Shown: positions 14,762 to 22,540, counted from the stretch's first letter. The stretch: 26,699 nucleotides of DNA from Alphaproteobacteria bacterium (GCA_005882415.1 VBAE01000207.1:1-26699), one strand, 5' to 3'. Notes: generated from the letters alone by a model not told the origin. Numbers and translations: made by a program.

Positions 14762-16027
14762 TCAGACGGGAAGGAGGAGTCCGGCGAGCGCGGCGCTCAT
14801 CAGATTGGCGAGGGAGCCGGCGATCAGCGCCTTGACCCCGAGCCGGGCGATCACCGGCCGCTGGGTGGGGGCGAGGCCGCCGGTCACCGCCATCTGGATC
14901 GCGATCGAGCTGAAATTAGCGAAACCGCACAATGCGAAGGTGACGATCGCGCGGCTGCGATCGGAGAGGGCCGGGCCCATCTGGCCGAGGTCGATGAAGG
15001 CGACGAATTCATTGAGGACCAGCTTGGTCCCGAACAGGCCGCCGGCGGCGCCCGCCTCGTTCCAGGGGACTCCGATCAGATACATGATCGGCTGGAAGAT
15101 ATAGCCGACCAGCCGCTGGAAGCTGAGATCGGGAAGGCCGACCCAATTCCCGAAGCCGGCGAGAAGCCCGTTGGCGAGCGCGACCAAAGCGACGAAGGCG
15201 AGCACCATCGCGCCGACCGCGACGGCGAGGCGGACTCCGGTCTGCGCGCCCTGAGCGGCGGCCATGATCACATTGGCGGGGCGCTCGCCCTCCTCGAACG
15301 TCTCGGCGAGCTCGACCTTCTCCTGCGATTCGTTGTCGCCGAGCGGAAGCTCCGCCTCGCGGACCGGCTCGTCGGGCATCATCATCTTGGCCATCAATAT
15401 GCCGCCCGGGGCCGACATGAAGGCGGCGGCGAGGAGGTAAGGGAGGGCCTGCGGGCCGAGCAGCACCGCATAGGCGGCGAGGATGGTCCCGGCGACTCCG
15501 GCCATTCCGACGACCATGACGGTGAACAGCTGCGCCGGGGTGAGAGCGGCGAGATAGGGGCGGATGACGAGCGGCGATTCGCTCTGGCCGACGAAGATGT
15601 TAGCCGCGCCGCACAGCGATTCGACCCGGCTGATCCCGGTGATCCAGCCGATCGCTCCGCCGACCCAGCGCACGACGCGCTGCATGATCCCGAAATAATA
15701 GAGCACGGCGACGAGGGCTGCGAAGAAGATGATCACCGGCAGTGCGCCGAGCGCGAAGGTGTTGGCGAGCGGGTTGGTGGCGGTGGGGCCGAACAGGAAT
15801 TCGGTGCCCTTGTTGGCGTATCCGAGGAGGTTCGCGACGCCGCGCGCCATCGCCTCGATGCCGAGCTTGCCCCATGTCGAATAGAGGACGAGCACCGCCA
15901 TCCCCGCCTGGAGCGCGAAGGCGGCGCCGACCACGCGGGGGCGGATTGCGCGCTTGTTCGACGACAGGAGGAAGGCGATCACCAGGATCGCGGCCATCCC
16001 GGCCAGGCTCATCAGGACCCTGTTCAT
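14762..16027 (-). CDS. nupC: NupC/CNT family concentrative nucleoside transporter
   Basis: A protein of 421 residues with about ten hydrophobic segments. Family marks are 'GAAGGLFGTKLVLNEFVAF' and 'FALCGFANFSSIAIQMAV' in the C-terminal half, which form the nucleoside and cation sites in CNT structures. 'VESLCGAANIFVGQSESPL' in the middle carries the conserved QSE. CNT proteins import nucleosides with H+ or Na+ across the inner membrane. ATG 16027 follows GGAGCGGGGGGA. The gene is 16 bases downstream of the LOG-family gene and 24 bases upstream of the dioxygenase gene, so the three form a likely operon. The specific nucleoside is not readable from sequence. Confidence 0.92.
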   Translation of the reverse strand: MNRVLMSLAGMAAILVIAFLLSSNKRAIRPRVVGAAFALQAGMAVLVLYSTWGKLGIEAMARGVANLLGYANKGTEFLFGPTATNPLANTFALGALPVIIFFAALVAVLYYFGIMQRVVRWVGGAIGWITGISRVESLCGAANIFVGQSESPLVIRPYLAALTPAQLFTVMVVGMAGVAGTILAAYAVLLGPQALPYLLAAAFMSAPGGILMAKMMMPDEPVREAELPLGDNESQEKVELAETFEEGERPANVIMAAAQGAQTGVRLAVAVGAMVLAFVALVALANGLLAGFGNWVGLPDLSFQRLVGYIFQPIMYLIGVPWNEAGAAGGLFGTKLVLNEFVAFIDLGQMGPALSDRSRAIVTFALCGFANFSSIAIQMAVTGGLAPTQRPVIARLGVKALIAGSLANLMSAALAGLLLPV

Positions 16028-16043
16028 TCCCCCCGCTCCTTAA

Positions 16044-16613
16044 TCACCACACCATCCTGCGCTCGCCCGCCCCGGCGGCTTCGGTTAGCTTGTCCAGCAC
16101 CTCCCCGATGGAGTCGGCGACGATCAGCTGCTGCCGCCGCGCCGGTGACATGAACCCGCTCATCGTGGCCGTATCGAGGAAGCCGATCAAGCCGTCCCAG
16201 AAGCCCGAGACGTTGAGCAGTGAGAAAGGCTTGGCGTGATAGCCGAGCGCGTTCCACGTCCAGGCCTCGAACAATTCGTCGAACGTGCCGATTCCGCCCG
16301 GGAGCGCGACGAAGGCGTCGGTGAGCTCGGTCATCTTCGCCTTGCGCTCGTGCATATTGTCGACGACGTGGAGTTCGGTGAGGCCGCGATGGGCGACTTC
16401 GAGGTCGGTCAGCGCCTGCGGGATTACCCCGAACGCTTCGCCGCCCGCGCCCAGCACCGCATCGGCGACGACGCCCATCAGGCCGAGCTTGCCGCCGCCA
16501 TAGACGAGGCCGATCCCCCGCCGCGCCATCTCCTCGCCGAGCGCTCGGGCGGTGTCGGCGAAGGCCGGGTCGGTGCCCATGCTTGAGCCGCAATAGACGG
16601 CGAGGCGCTTCAT
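16044..16613 (-). CDS. LOG family (TIGR00730) nucleoside 5'-monophosphate phosphoribohydrolase
   Basis: A protein of 189 residues. The Rossmann-like fold shows 'VYCGSSMGTDPAF' at the start, 'GLVYGGGKLGLMG', 'NMHERKAKM' and the signature PGGIGTFDE (105-113). Proteins of this family (plant LOG, bacterial YvdD/PpnN relatives) cleave the N-glycosidic bond of nucleoside monophosphates, releasing base and ribose 5-phosphate; some make cytokinin bases. It is a small cytoplasmic protein, normally a dimer. It is first of the three-gene leftward unit with the nucleoside transporter and dioxygenase. The window also encodes AMP nucleosidase, which performs the same chemistry on AMP, so this one may serve a different nucleotide (inference). 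Confidence 0.92.
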   Translation of the reverse strand: MKRLAVYCGSSMGTDPAFADTARALGEEMARRGIGLVYGGGKLGLMGVVADAVLGAGGEAFGVIPQALTDLEVAHRGLTELHVVDNMHERKAKMTELTDAFVALPGGIGTFDELFEAWTWNALGYHAKPFSLLNVSGFWDGLIGFLDTATMSGFMSPARRQQLIVADSIGEVLDKLTEAAGAGERRMVW

Positions 16614-16632
16614 AACGGAGTTCCCGCAAATA

Positions 16633-16741
16633 ACCCTCTCCCCGCGGGGGAGAGGGTAGGGTGAGGGGGTTCGGCGGCGGAGGGTAGTCTCGGAGTCAGA
16701 ACCCCCTCACCCCAACCCTCTCCCCCATGGGGAGAGGGGGT
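16633..16741. repeat. Pair of inverted GGGGAGAGGGT-type dispersed repeats
   Basis: The left unit (16633-16672) has an ACCCTCTCCCC...GGGGAGAGGGT hairpin followed by AGGGTGAGGGGGTTC. The right unit (16699-16741) is the same design in opposite orientation, ending in its own CCCCATGGGG-centred hairpin. This is a different family from the DUF559-associated repeat. The 145-base gap it occupies separates the adenosine kinase-like gene from the LOG gene, both leftward, and holds no reading frame I trust. Confidence 0.8.
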
Positions 16742-16758
16742 AGGTGGTGCCAGGCGCT

Positions 16759-17742
16759 TCATGCCACGAGCTTTCTTAGGTCCGCTTCGGGGCGGGCGCC
16801 GAAGTGGGAGATGATTTCGGCGGCGGCGAGGGAGCCGAGGCGCAGGCTGTCTTCCAGGCTTCGGCCCTGGGCCTGGCCGAACAGGAAGCCGGCCGCGAAC
16901 AGGTCGCCCGCGCCGGTGGTGTCGACGACCTTGTCGACCCACTCGGCCGGAACTGCGACCCGGCGGCCGCGCTCGAGGGCGATTGCGCCGCGCTCGCTGC
17001 AGGTGACGACGAGGAGCGGCACCCGATCGGCGAAGGCGGCGAGGGCGGAATCGGGGTCGCTCTCGTCGGAGAGGGCCATGATCTCCATTTCATTGGCGAA
17101 GAGGAGGTCGACCGAGCCGTCGGCGATCAGCTTCAGCAGGCTGTCGCGGCGCTTGGCGATGCAGGCGATGTCGGAGAGGGTGACCGCGACCTTCCCCCCC
17201 GCGCTCCGGGCGATCCGGATCGCCTCCAGCATCGCTGCGCGCGGGCCGTCCGGGACCCACAGATAGGCTTCGAGATAGAGGATGGCTGCGCTTCGGATCT
17301 GCTCGGCGTCGAGCGCTTTGGCGGAGAGCTGGTGGGAGGCGCCGGCAAAGGTGTTCATCGTCCGCTGGCCGTCGGGGGTGACCAGGATCAGGCAGCGCCC
17401 GGTCGGCTCGTCGGTCGCGATCGGGGGCGTGCGATATTCGACTCCGAGGGCGCGGATGTCGTGGGCGAAGATCTCGCCGAGCTGGTCCTTGGCGACCTGG
17501 CCGATGAAGCCGGCCCGGCCGCCCATCGCGGCGATTCCGGCCATGGTGTTCGCCGCCGATCCGCCGCTGGTCTCGCGCGCCTGGCTCATCCGTCCGTAAA
17601 GCCTTTTGGCCTCGGCAGCGTCGATCAGCCGCATCGAGCCTTTGGGAAGGCCCTCTTCGGTGAGGAAGCTGTCTTCGGCAGTGGCGATGACGTCGACAAT
17701 GGCATCGCCGATTGCGAGGACGTCCAGGCTTGGGTGAGTCAC
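16759..17742 (-). CDS. PfkB family sugar kinase, adenosine kinase-like
   Basis: From GTG 17742 the protein is 327 residues. 'DVLAIGDAIVDVIA' begins the fold, 'ETSGGSAANTMAGIAAMGGRAGFIGQV' is the first PfkB signature and 'DTTGAGDLFAAGFLFGQA' the second, with D280 as catalytic base. The overall pattern, with 'AYLWVP' and 'NEMEIMAL', matches alphaproteobacterial proteins annotated as adenosine kinase. That enzyme phosphorylates adenosine to AMP with ATP. An in-frame TTG at 17763 would add seven residues; I prefer GTG because the first beta strand then begins a few residues in. A different PfkB substrate such as another nucleoside or sugar is possible. Neighbouring nucleoside genes favour the adenosine reading. 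It diverges from the VUT transporter gene. Confidence 0.88.
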   Translation of the reverse strand: MTHPSLDVLAIGDAIVDVIATAEDSFLTEEGLPKGSMRLIDAAEAKRLYGRMSQARETSGGSAANTMAGIAAMGGRAGFIGQVAKDQLGEIFAHDIRALGVEYRTPPIATDEPTGRCLILVTPDGQRTMNTFAGASHQLSAKALDAEQIRSAAILYLEAYLWVPDGPRAAMLEAIRIARSAGGKVAVTLSDIACIAKRRDSLLKLIADGSVDLLFANEMEIMALSDESDPDSALAAFADRVPLLVVTCSERGAIALERGRRVAVPAEWVDKVVDTTGAGDLFAAGFLFGQAQGRSLEDSLRLGSLAAAEIISHFGARPEADLRKLVA

Positions 17743-17817
17743 GGGCGGGACTGATGGCCGCAAAGGGCCGCGACGGAAAGCCCTTTTTGCACGGCTGGAA
17801 AGCGGTTAGGCAACGCC

Positions 17818-18471
17818 ATGGACACCAATGCCGCCCCCGCAAGCGCCCCAGCGCTCTCCCGCTCGCTCTTCGCTTTCTCGATCTTTTACGGGGGCATGGT
17901 CTGCATCGCGGGCGTCCTCGGCAACAAGCAGGTCGACCTGGGGCCGCTCGCGGTCGAGGCGGGAATCTTCGCCTTCCTGCTGCTGGTGGTCACCTCGAGC
18001 GCGGTTGCCGAGCTGTTCGACCGGGCGACGGCGAACCGGCTGGTGGTGATCGGCTTCGTGCCGCTGATCGTGTCGCTCCTGCTCTCCGAGCTGGTGCTTG
18101 CGCTGCCGGCCGCCGAGGCGATGCAGCCCGAGAGGCTGCGGGCCTTCGAGACCGTCATGGGCTCGACTCCGCGGATCTGGCTCGGCGGGATCGTCGCCTA
18201 CGGCACCTCGCAGCTCCTCAATGTCACCATCTTCAGCCGTCTGAAGCGCGAAGGCGGGCGGCTGCTGTGGCTTCGCGCGGGGATCGCCAGCGTCACCTCG
18301 CAGATCGTCGACACCCTGCTCTTCGTCACCATCGCCTTCTACGGCAACTTCCCGATCGGGCAGCTCCTGCTCGGCCAGATGCTCGCCAAGGTGGTGCTCT
18401 CCGCGGTCGCCGTTCCGCCGCTCATCTACCTCTTCGTCGCGCTGGGCCGCCGCCTCGACCGGAGCCGCTGA
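17818..18471 (+). CDS. Queuosine precursor transporter (VUT/YhhQ family)
   Basis: A protein of 217 residues with six predicted hydrophobic segments. Family features are 'VVTSSAVAELFDRATANRLVVIGF' near the middle and 'QLLNVTIFSRLKREGG' followed by 'RAGIASVTSQIVDTLLFVTIAFYG', which closely match YhhQ/VUT proteins. YhhQ imports queuosine precursors (preQ0/preQ1 or queuine) across the inner membrane for tRNA modification. ATG 17818 lies in a 75-base gap shared with the divergent kinase gene; I looked there for a preQ1-type aptamer and could not recognise one. It extends the local theme of base and nucleoside handling. Confidence 0.87.
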   Translation: MDTNAAPASAPALSRSLFAFSIFYGGMVCIAGVLGNKQVDLGPLAVEAGIFAFLLLVVTSSAVAELFDRATANRLVVIGFVPLIVSLLLSELVLALPAAEAMQPERLRAFETVMGSTPRIWLGGIVAYGTSQLLNVTIFSRLKREGGRLLWLRAGIASVTSQIVDTLLFVTIAFYGNFPIGQLLLGQMLAKVVLSAVAVPPLIYLFVALGRRLDRSR

Positions 18472-18594
18472 GGCTTTGATGCAACCGGATTAAATTTTTT
18501 TGGAGGGCGCCGGGGAAGAGTCTCGGAATCGTCCCAAAGCCGGTTATAGGCACCATCCGGGAAGGGCGATTCGGCCCCAGGGGAAACTTATTCC
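18472..18594 (+). promoter_or_regulatory. Upstream region of the second TonB-dependent receptor gene
   Basis: This 123-base gap has an AT-rich tract (ATTAAATTTTTTT, about 18490-18502) and a TATAGG at about 18545-18550 that could be a -10 element, though no convincing -35 is visible. No hairpin terminator for the preceding transporter gene was found. A promoter here is expected from context rather than read from the bases. Confidence 0.35.
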
Positions 18595-21153
18595 ATGAAC
18601 AAATTCACGTTGCTTTGCGCGACCACGGCGCTCGTCATGCCTGCCATGGCGGCGGCCCAGTCCACCGGTTCGCAGGAGGTCGAGGACGATACGATCGTCG
18701 TCACCGGCTCGCGCCTTTCCAGCGGCGTCGGCGGAGTCGTCGTGCCGGACGTTCCGAAGACTCGGTCGATCCTCAACCAGGATATCATCTCCCGCCAGTC
18801 GGAAGGCCAGTCGATCCTGCAGACGATCAACCTGATTCCGGGCGTGAACTACACGAACAGCGATCCTTACGGCTCGTCCGGCGGCAATCTCAGAATCCGC
18901 GGTTTCCCGGGCAACCGAATCGCCCTCCTCTGGGACGGCCTGCCGCTCAACGACACCGGCAACTATGCGATCTTCGGCAACCAGCAGATGGACCCCGAAG
19001 TGATCGACCAGGTCTCGGTCAACCTCGGCACCACCGACGTCGACAGCCCGACCCCGTCGGCCGCCGGCGGCGTTGTCTCCTACCGCTCGATGCTCCCCAC
19101 CGACCAGTTCGGAATCGAGCTCAAGGGCTCGGTCGGAAGCTTCGACTATTTCCGTACCTTCGCGATGATCAACACCGGCGAGTTCGGGCCGCTCGGCACC
19201 CGCGCCTGGATCTCCGCTTCGGACCAGGATTACGAAAAGTTCCGCGGCCCCGGCAGCCTTCACAAGCGCCAGTATAACGGCCGCGTCTACCAGGCGATCG
19301 GCTCGAACGGAGACTTCGTCTCCATCGCCGCCCACTGGAACCGCAACCGCAACAACAGCTACAACAGCGGCACCGCCTTCGATTATGCGGCGAACCACGA
19401 TTTCGACAACATCCCGAACTGCGTGCGCGACACGCCGACTCCGGGCGTCGCCGACAATGAAGGTTCGGGCAGCGCCACCAACAACAGCCAGCCGGCGAGC
19501 TGCACCAACTATTACAACCTGCGCATCAACCCGTCCGACACCGGCAACATCCGCGGCTCGATGCGCTTCACGCTGGCCGACGGTCTCGTCCTGACCGCCG
19601 ATCCGGGCTACCAGTCGACCCTCGCCAATGGCGGCGGCACGACCACCCTGTCCGAGACCGACAGCCGCCTGCGCGGCGCCAATGTCGCGGCCGGCGTCGA
19701 CCTCAACGGCGACGGCGACTTCCGCGACTCGGTCCGCGTCTACAACCCGAACAACACCCGGACCAACCGCTACACCTTCCTGACCTCGCTGATCTGGGAG
19801 ATGAACCAGCAGAACCGCTTCCGTCTCGCTTACACCTACGACCGCGGCGAGCACCGCCAGACCGGCGAGTTCGGCCGGGTGTGGGACAATGGCGACCCGA
19901 TCAGCGTCTGGGGCGGCCGCACCAACGAGCTGGCCCGGATCGTCGCCGCGGACGGCAAGGTCCTGCAGAATCGCGACCGTTACTCGGTCGCACAGCTCCA
20001 GCAGGTTTCGGGCGAATATTTCGGCCACTTCCTCGACGACAAGCTGACCGTCACGGTCGGCATCCGCGCTCCGTTCTTCAAGCGCGAGCTCAACCAATAT
20101 TGCTACACCACCATCTCGTCCGGCAACCCGCTCTGCACGTCCGAGCCGATCGCCGCCGCGCGGATCGTCGCCCCGGGCACACCGCGTCCGGTTGGCGGCT
20201 TCCCGGCCAATGCGGTGTTCGCGCCGTTCGAGCGGACGGTGAAGTACAACCCGATCCTGCCGTCGGCGGGCATCAGCTACGAGTTCGGCCGCGCCAGCGT
20301 CTATGCCAGCTACGGCAAGAACTTCTCGTCGCCGTCGACCGACAACCTCTATCGTTCGGTCGACATCGACGTGGCGCCTGAGAAGACCGACTCGTTCGAG
20401 GCGGGCCTGCGCTACCGTTCGAGCACCCTCCAGGGCCAGCTGGCCGCTTATTGGGTGAACTATTCGAACCGCATCGTCACCGCCCAGGATCTCGATCCGA
20501 CCAGCCCGACCTACTCGCAGACGCTCGACCGCAACGTCGGCAATGCGCGGGCCTACGGTCTCGACGGCCAGGTCTCCTGGCGGCCGATCCGCGAGCTGTC
20601 GCTCTACGGCTACGCTTCGTACATCAACTCGAAGCTGAAGGACGACATCCTCGGAACCGCGACCGCGACCGCCCTTCCGACCTCGCCCTGCCCGGCGGGC
20701 ACGCCCGTCGGCCAGACCTGCACGATCGTGTCGGTCAACACCGCCGGCGCCGAGTTCGTCGAAACGCCGAAGTTCAGCTTCGGCGGCCGCGCCCAGGGCA
20801 ATCTCGGCCCGGTCTCGGTCGGCGCTCAGTTCAAGTGGGTCAGCAAGCGTTATTCGACCGACGACAACGGCTATTCCTACTCCAGGCGTACGCCGACCGC
20901 CGCGAATACGGTGCCGATCCTCGACGAGCTGGGCCGCACCCCGGCCTACACCACCGTCGACCTCGACGCGCAGATCGACTTCGGCAAGCTCGGCTTCAAG
21001 CTCGACCGGACCCGGCTCCGGCTGAGCGTGATCAACGTGTTCGACAAATTCTACTTCGGCAACATCTCGACCCAGTCGAACAACGTCGCGGCCACCCGCT
21101 TCGCGGTCGGCGCGCCGAGGACGATCCAGGCGACCCTGGCCGTCGGCTTCTAA
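18595..21153 (+). CDS. TonB-dependent outer-membrane receptor
   Basis: A protein of 852 residues. The signal peptide ends near residue 21 (MAAAQ), then comes the TonB-box-like 'DDTIVVTGSR'. The plug domain contains 'SILQTINLIPGVNYTNSDPYG', 'NLRIRGFPGNRIALLWDGLPLND' and 'PSAAGGVVSY'. A long barrel ends in terminal Phe (TLAVGF). It is not closely similar to the receptor at 4160-6547. A DLNGDGDF calcium-site-like loop begins at D369. The aromatic and Asn-rich loops and the early 'DIISRQSEGQSILQ' are typical of sphingomonad receptors of unknown ligand. The gene is monocistronic, ending in a strong terminator, and has no transport partner beside it. Codon use is highly biased (mostly C/G third positions), consistent with high expression. 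Confidence 0.93.
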   Translation: MNKFTLLCATTALVMPAMAAAQSTGSQEVEDDTIVVTGSRLSSGVGGVVVPDVPKTRSILNQDIISRQSEGQSILQTINLIPGVNYTNSDPYGSSGGNLRIRGFPGNRIALLWDGLPLNDTGNYAIFGNQQMDPEVIDQVSVNLGTTDVDSPTPSAAGGVVSYRSMLPTDQFGIELKGSVGSFDYFRTFAMINTGEFGPLGTRAWISASDQDYEKFRGPGSLHKRQYNGRVYQAIGSNGDFVSIAAHWNRNRNNSYNSGTAFDYAANHDFDNIPNCVRDTPTPGVADNEGSGSATNNSQPASCTNYYNLRINPSDTGNIRGSMRFTLADGLVLTADPGYQSTLANGGGTTTLSETDSRLRGANVAAGVDLNGDGDFRDSVRVYNPNNTRTNRYTFLTSLIWEMNQQNRFRLAYTYDRGEHRQTGEFGRVWDNGDPISVWGGRTNELARIVAADGKVLQNRDRYSVAQLQQVSGEYFGHFLDDKLTVTVGIRAPFFKRELNQYCYTTISSGNPLCTSEPIAAARIVAPGTPRPVGGFPANAVFAPFERTVKYNPILPSAGISYEFGRASVYASYGKNFSSPSTDNLYRSVDIDVAPEKTDSFEAGLRYRSSTLQGQLAAYWVNYSNRIVTAQDLDPTSPTYSQTLDRNVGNARAYGLDGQVSWRPIRELSLYGYASYINSKLKDDILGTATATALPTSPCPAGTPVGQTCTIVSVNTAGAEFVETPKFSFGGRAQGNLGPVSVGAQFKWVSKRYSTDDNGYSYSRRTPTAANTVPILDELGRTPAYTTVDLDAQIDFGKLGFKLDRTRLRLSVINVFDKFYFGNISTQSNNVAATRFAVGAPRTIQATLAVGF

Positions 21154-21180
21154 GCCGGGTCGGAATCGCTCTGAAGAAGG

Positions 21181-21216
21181 GGCTCGGACGGCATCGCTGT
21201 CCGGGCCTTTTTCTTT
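21181..21216 (+). terminator. Rho-independent terminator after TonB-dependent receptor gene
   Basis: GGCTCGGAC (21181-21189) pairs with GTCCGGGCC (21199-21207) over nine bases with one G-T pair, followed by TTTTTCTTT. It lies 28 bases after the receptor stop. Confidence 0.9.
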
Positions 21217-21276
21217 GTGCAACGGCGCAACTTAACTTGATCGAGTAAAGTCACGGAATATCCACCAAACCGAAGA

Positions 21277-21615
21277 TTAGAGTACCCTTTGTAGGCGGTT
21301 ACGAGGGGTGACTCGGTATATAAAAGGACGTTTCTCAGTATTGCAGACCTTCACGATCTTGTCATAGTTGTGGGCAAGGCTCTTCAGCTTGAAGAACCCG
21401 ATCGAGCTTGCTCCCCACAGGTAGAAGCAGCCGATCTTGTGCTGCTGAATTGCTTTCATGGCGGCATCCTCGCCCGGCAAGTGCCACTTGGCGTCGTGAC
21501 TACAAACCACCCAACCTTTCGGGCCGACTTCGTGTAGCCATTCATCGTCAGGCATCTTGTCGGGAAATCCCTCCCCGTCGTGAGAGCGCACCTCGAAGGG
21601 GCACTTCAACGTCAT
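21277..21615 (-). CDS. PIN-like domain protein, VapC45-type toxin homologue (start codon problematic)
   Basis: From the only usable start (ATG 21615) the protein is 112 residues. 'DDEWLHEVGPKGWVVCSHD' and 'IQQHKIGCFYLWG' followed by 'KRPFIYRVT' match the PIN-like nucleases that pair with DUF433 proteins (Mycobacterium VapC45 type), which cut RNA. Homology clearly continues upstream of ATG 21615: the same frame encodes LTLYFDRNFGKKFPKAL, including the first catalytic Asp (codon 21651-21649). Yet no ATG, GTG or TTG exists between there and the upstream in-frame TGA about two dozen codons back. Without that strand the nuclease should be inactive. It may be a decayed toxin, start at an unusual codon, or be made by frameshifting from the antitoxin gene, whose stop is at 21663-21665. 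Confidence 0.7.
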   Translation of the reverse strand: MTLKCPFEVRSHDGEGFPDKMPDDEWLHEVGPKGWVVCSHDAKWHLPGEDAAMKAIQQHKIGCFYLWGASSIGFFKLKSLAHNYDKIVKVCNTEKRPFIYRVTPRNRLQRVL

Positions 21616-21662
21616 CAGCGCTTTCGGGAACTTCTTCCCAAAGTTGCGATCGAAGTAGAGCG

Positions 21663-22370
21663 TTAGTGCCGCGCTTGCCTCCCGCCACTCGCATCGATCC
21701 CTTCGAAACGAAGCGCAGCGATCACATCAGAGTTGGAGATGCCGAAATCATCAGCAATGTCGTCCAGCTCTTCTCCTGCTTCCCATCGCCCCTTGAAAGC
21801 CCAAGTAGCAACCCCCTCAACGGATGGTGCGCCGAACTGAATGCGTGGATCGATGATCACACTGTCATCCCGACCCGCAACGTGCCACCGGATCGCCAAA
21901 CCGCAGTCGTTTTCATAATCGAACTCGTGCAGCCGACCAATGATGTCACTCCAAGCGAGCTGACCGCCCTTGGAAGCTGCTAGAAGTGTCTTATCTCCAG
22001 CTTTCGCCTCGAACTGTGCGTAGTCCATCCACAGCTCTTTGCCGTCGGTTTTGAACCGGTAGGCGGCGAAAGGAAACTCAGCCTGGAGCTGCTTCGAAAG
22101 GTATTCGCGAGCCGCTTGGATTTTGCTCAGCTTGACGCCCGCCTTCCGAAAGGAAGAGACGACTGCGACCTCGATCAATTGGAGGTAAGACAGGGCTGCG
22201 CCGCCCTCTTTCGTGGAAAGAGTAGACCGGCGATTTGAGCCGGGCTTGGTATGCCATTTCGCAACGGTCTGAGAGGAAAGGCGCGCGTACTGAGCGGCCT
22301 CCCGAATCCGGTAGTTCGGGACGTACAGACGAGACCGCCAAAGCTCGCTGGGGGAAACTGGCGCGTTCAC
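21663..22370 (-). CDS. DUF433 domain antitoxin, VapB45-like, with N-terminal MerR-like helix-turn-helix
   Basis: A protein of 235 residues. The N-terminal part 'YVPNYRIREAAQYARLSSQTVAKW' resembles a MerR/AlpA-type DNA-binding helix-turn-helix. The C-terminal 'IDPRIQFGAPSVEGVATWAFKGRWEAGE' and 'LDDIADDFGISNSDVIAALRFEG' are the classic DUF433 signature. Such proteins act as antitoxins to PIN-like VapC45 nucleases and autoregulate their operon. The GTG start (22368-22370) has AGGAAGGTGGG upstream and overlaps the stop of a preceding leftward frame as GTGA, which suggests coupling to a lost upstream gene. The toxin frame lies immediately downstream, in the -1 frame relative to this gene. Confidence 0.83.
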   Translation of the reverse strand: MNAPVSPSELWRSRLYVPNYRIREAAQYARLSSQTVAKWHTKPGSNRRSTLSTKEGGAALSYLQLIEVAVVSSFRKAGVKLSKIQAAREYLSKQLQAEFPFAAYRFKTDGKELWMDYAQFEAKAGDKTLLAASKGGQLAWSDIIGRLHEFDYENDCGLAIRWHVAGRDDSVIIDPRIQFGAPSVEGVATWAFKGRWEAGEELDDIADDFGISNSDVIAALRFEGIDASGGRQARH

Positions 22371-22540
22371 TGACCCACCTTCCTCGCTCGACGCTTAGTG
22401 ATCCACCGCCGGCTGTTGCCGGAACGTATCATGCACGACTCTCCTTGGGAATCCCTAACGAAAGGCAGCTCGTATTGGTGCCCCGCAGGAACCTCAAGCG
22501 GCGCGGGGGCATCTTCCTCTTTGTCCGCCTCGTCACTGTT
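22367..22540 (-). pseudogene. 3' remnant of a truncated gene upstream of the DUF433 antitoxin
   Basis: On the minus strand a frame open from beyond 22540 reads SDEADKEEDAPAPLEVPAGH, then YELPFVRDSQGESC and NSRRWITKRRARKVGQ, ending at TGA 22369-22367 inside the GTGA that starts the antitoxin gene. This overlap and the natural-looking residue composition suggest a real coupled gene. However, no start codon is found upstream: the frame soon runs antisense-free through the DUF6491 gene in another register. The only internal ATG would leave 20 residues. I do not recognise the family. The likely reading is a gene whose 5' part was lost when the islet joined the chromosome near 22530-22545. Confidence 0.4.

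Larger units (their letters stand above)
21217..22540. other. AT-richer islet carrying a toxin-antitoxin pair
   Basis: From just after the receptor terminator to about 22540 the base composition drops visibly: by hand count 27 of 60 bases at 21241-21300 are G or C, against roughly two thirds elsewhere. Codon use in the two genes inside is also less biased. The edges fall at a terminator on the left and inside the apparent tail of a truncated gene on the right. No integrase, tRNA or flanking direct repeat was found. Acquisition by transfer is inferred. Confidence 0.6.

Noticed and set aside
17764..17817. Possible preQ1 riboswitch before the queuosine-precursor transporter gene
   Set aside because: No recognisable preQ1 class I, II or III core (pyrimidine-rich loop and A-rich tail pairing) in the 54-75 base gap.
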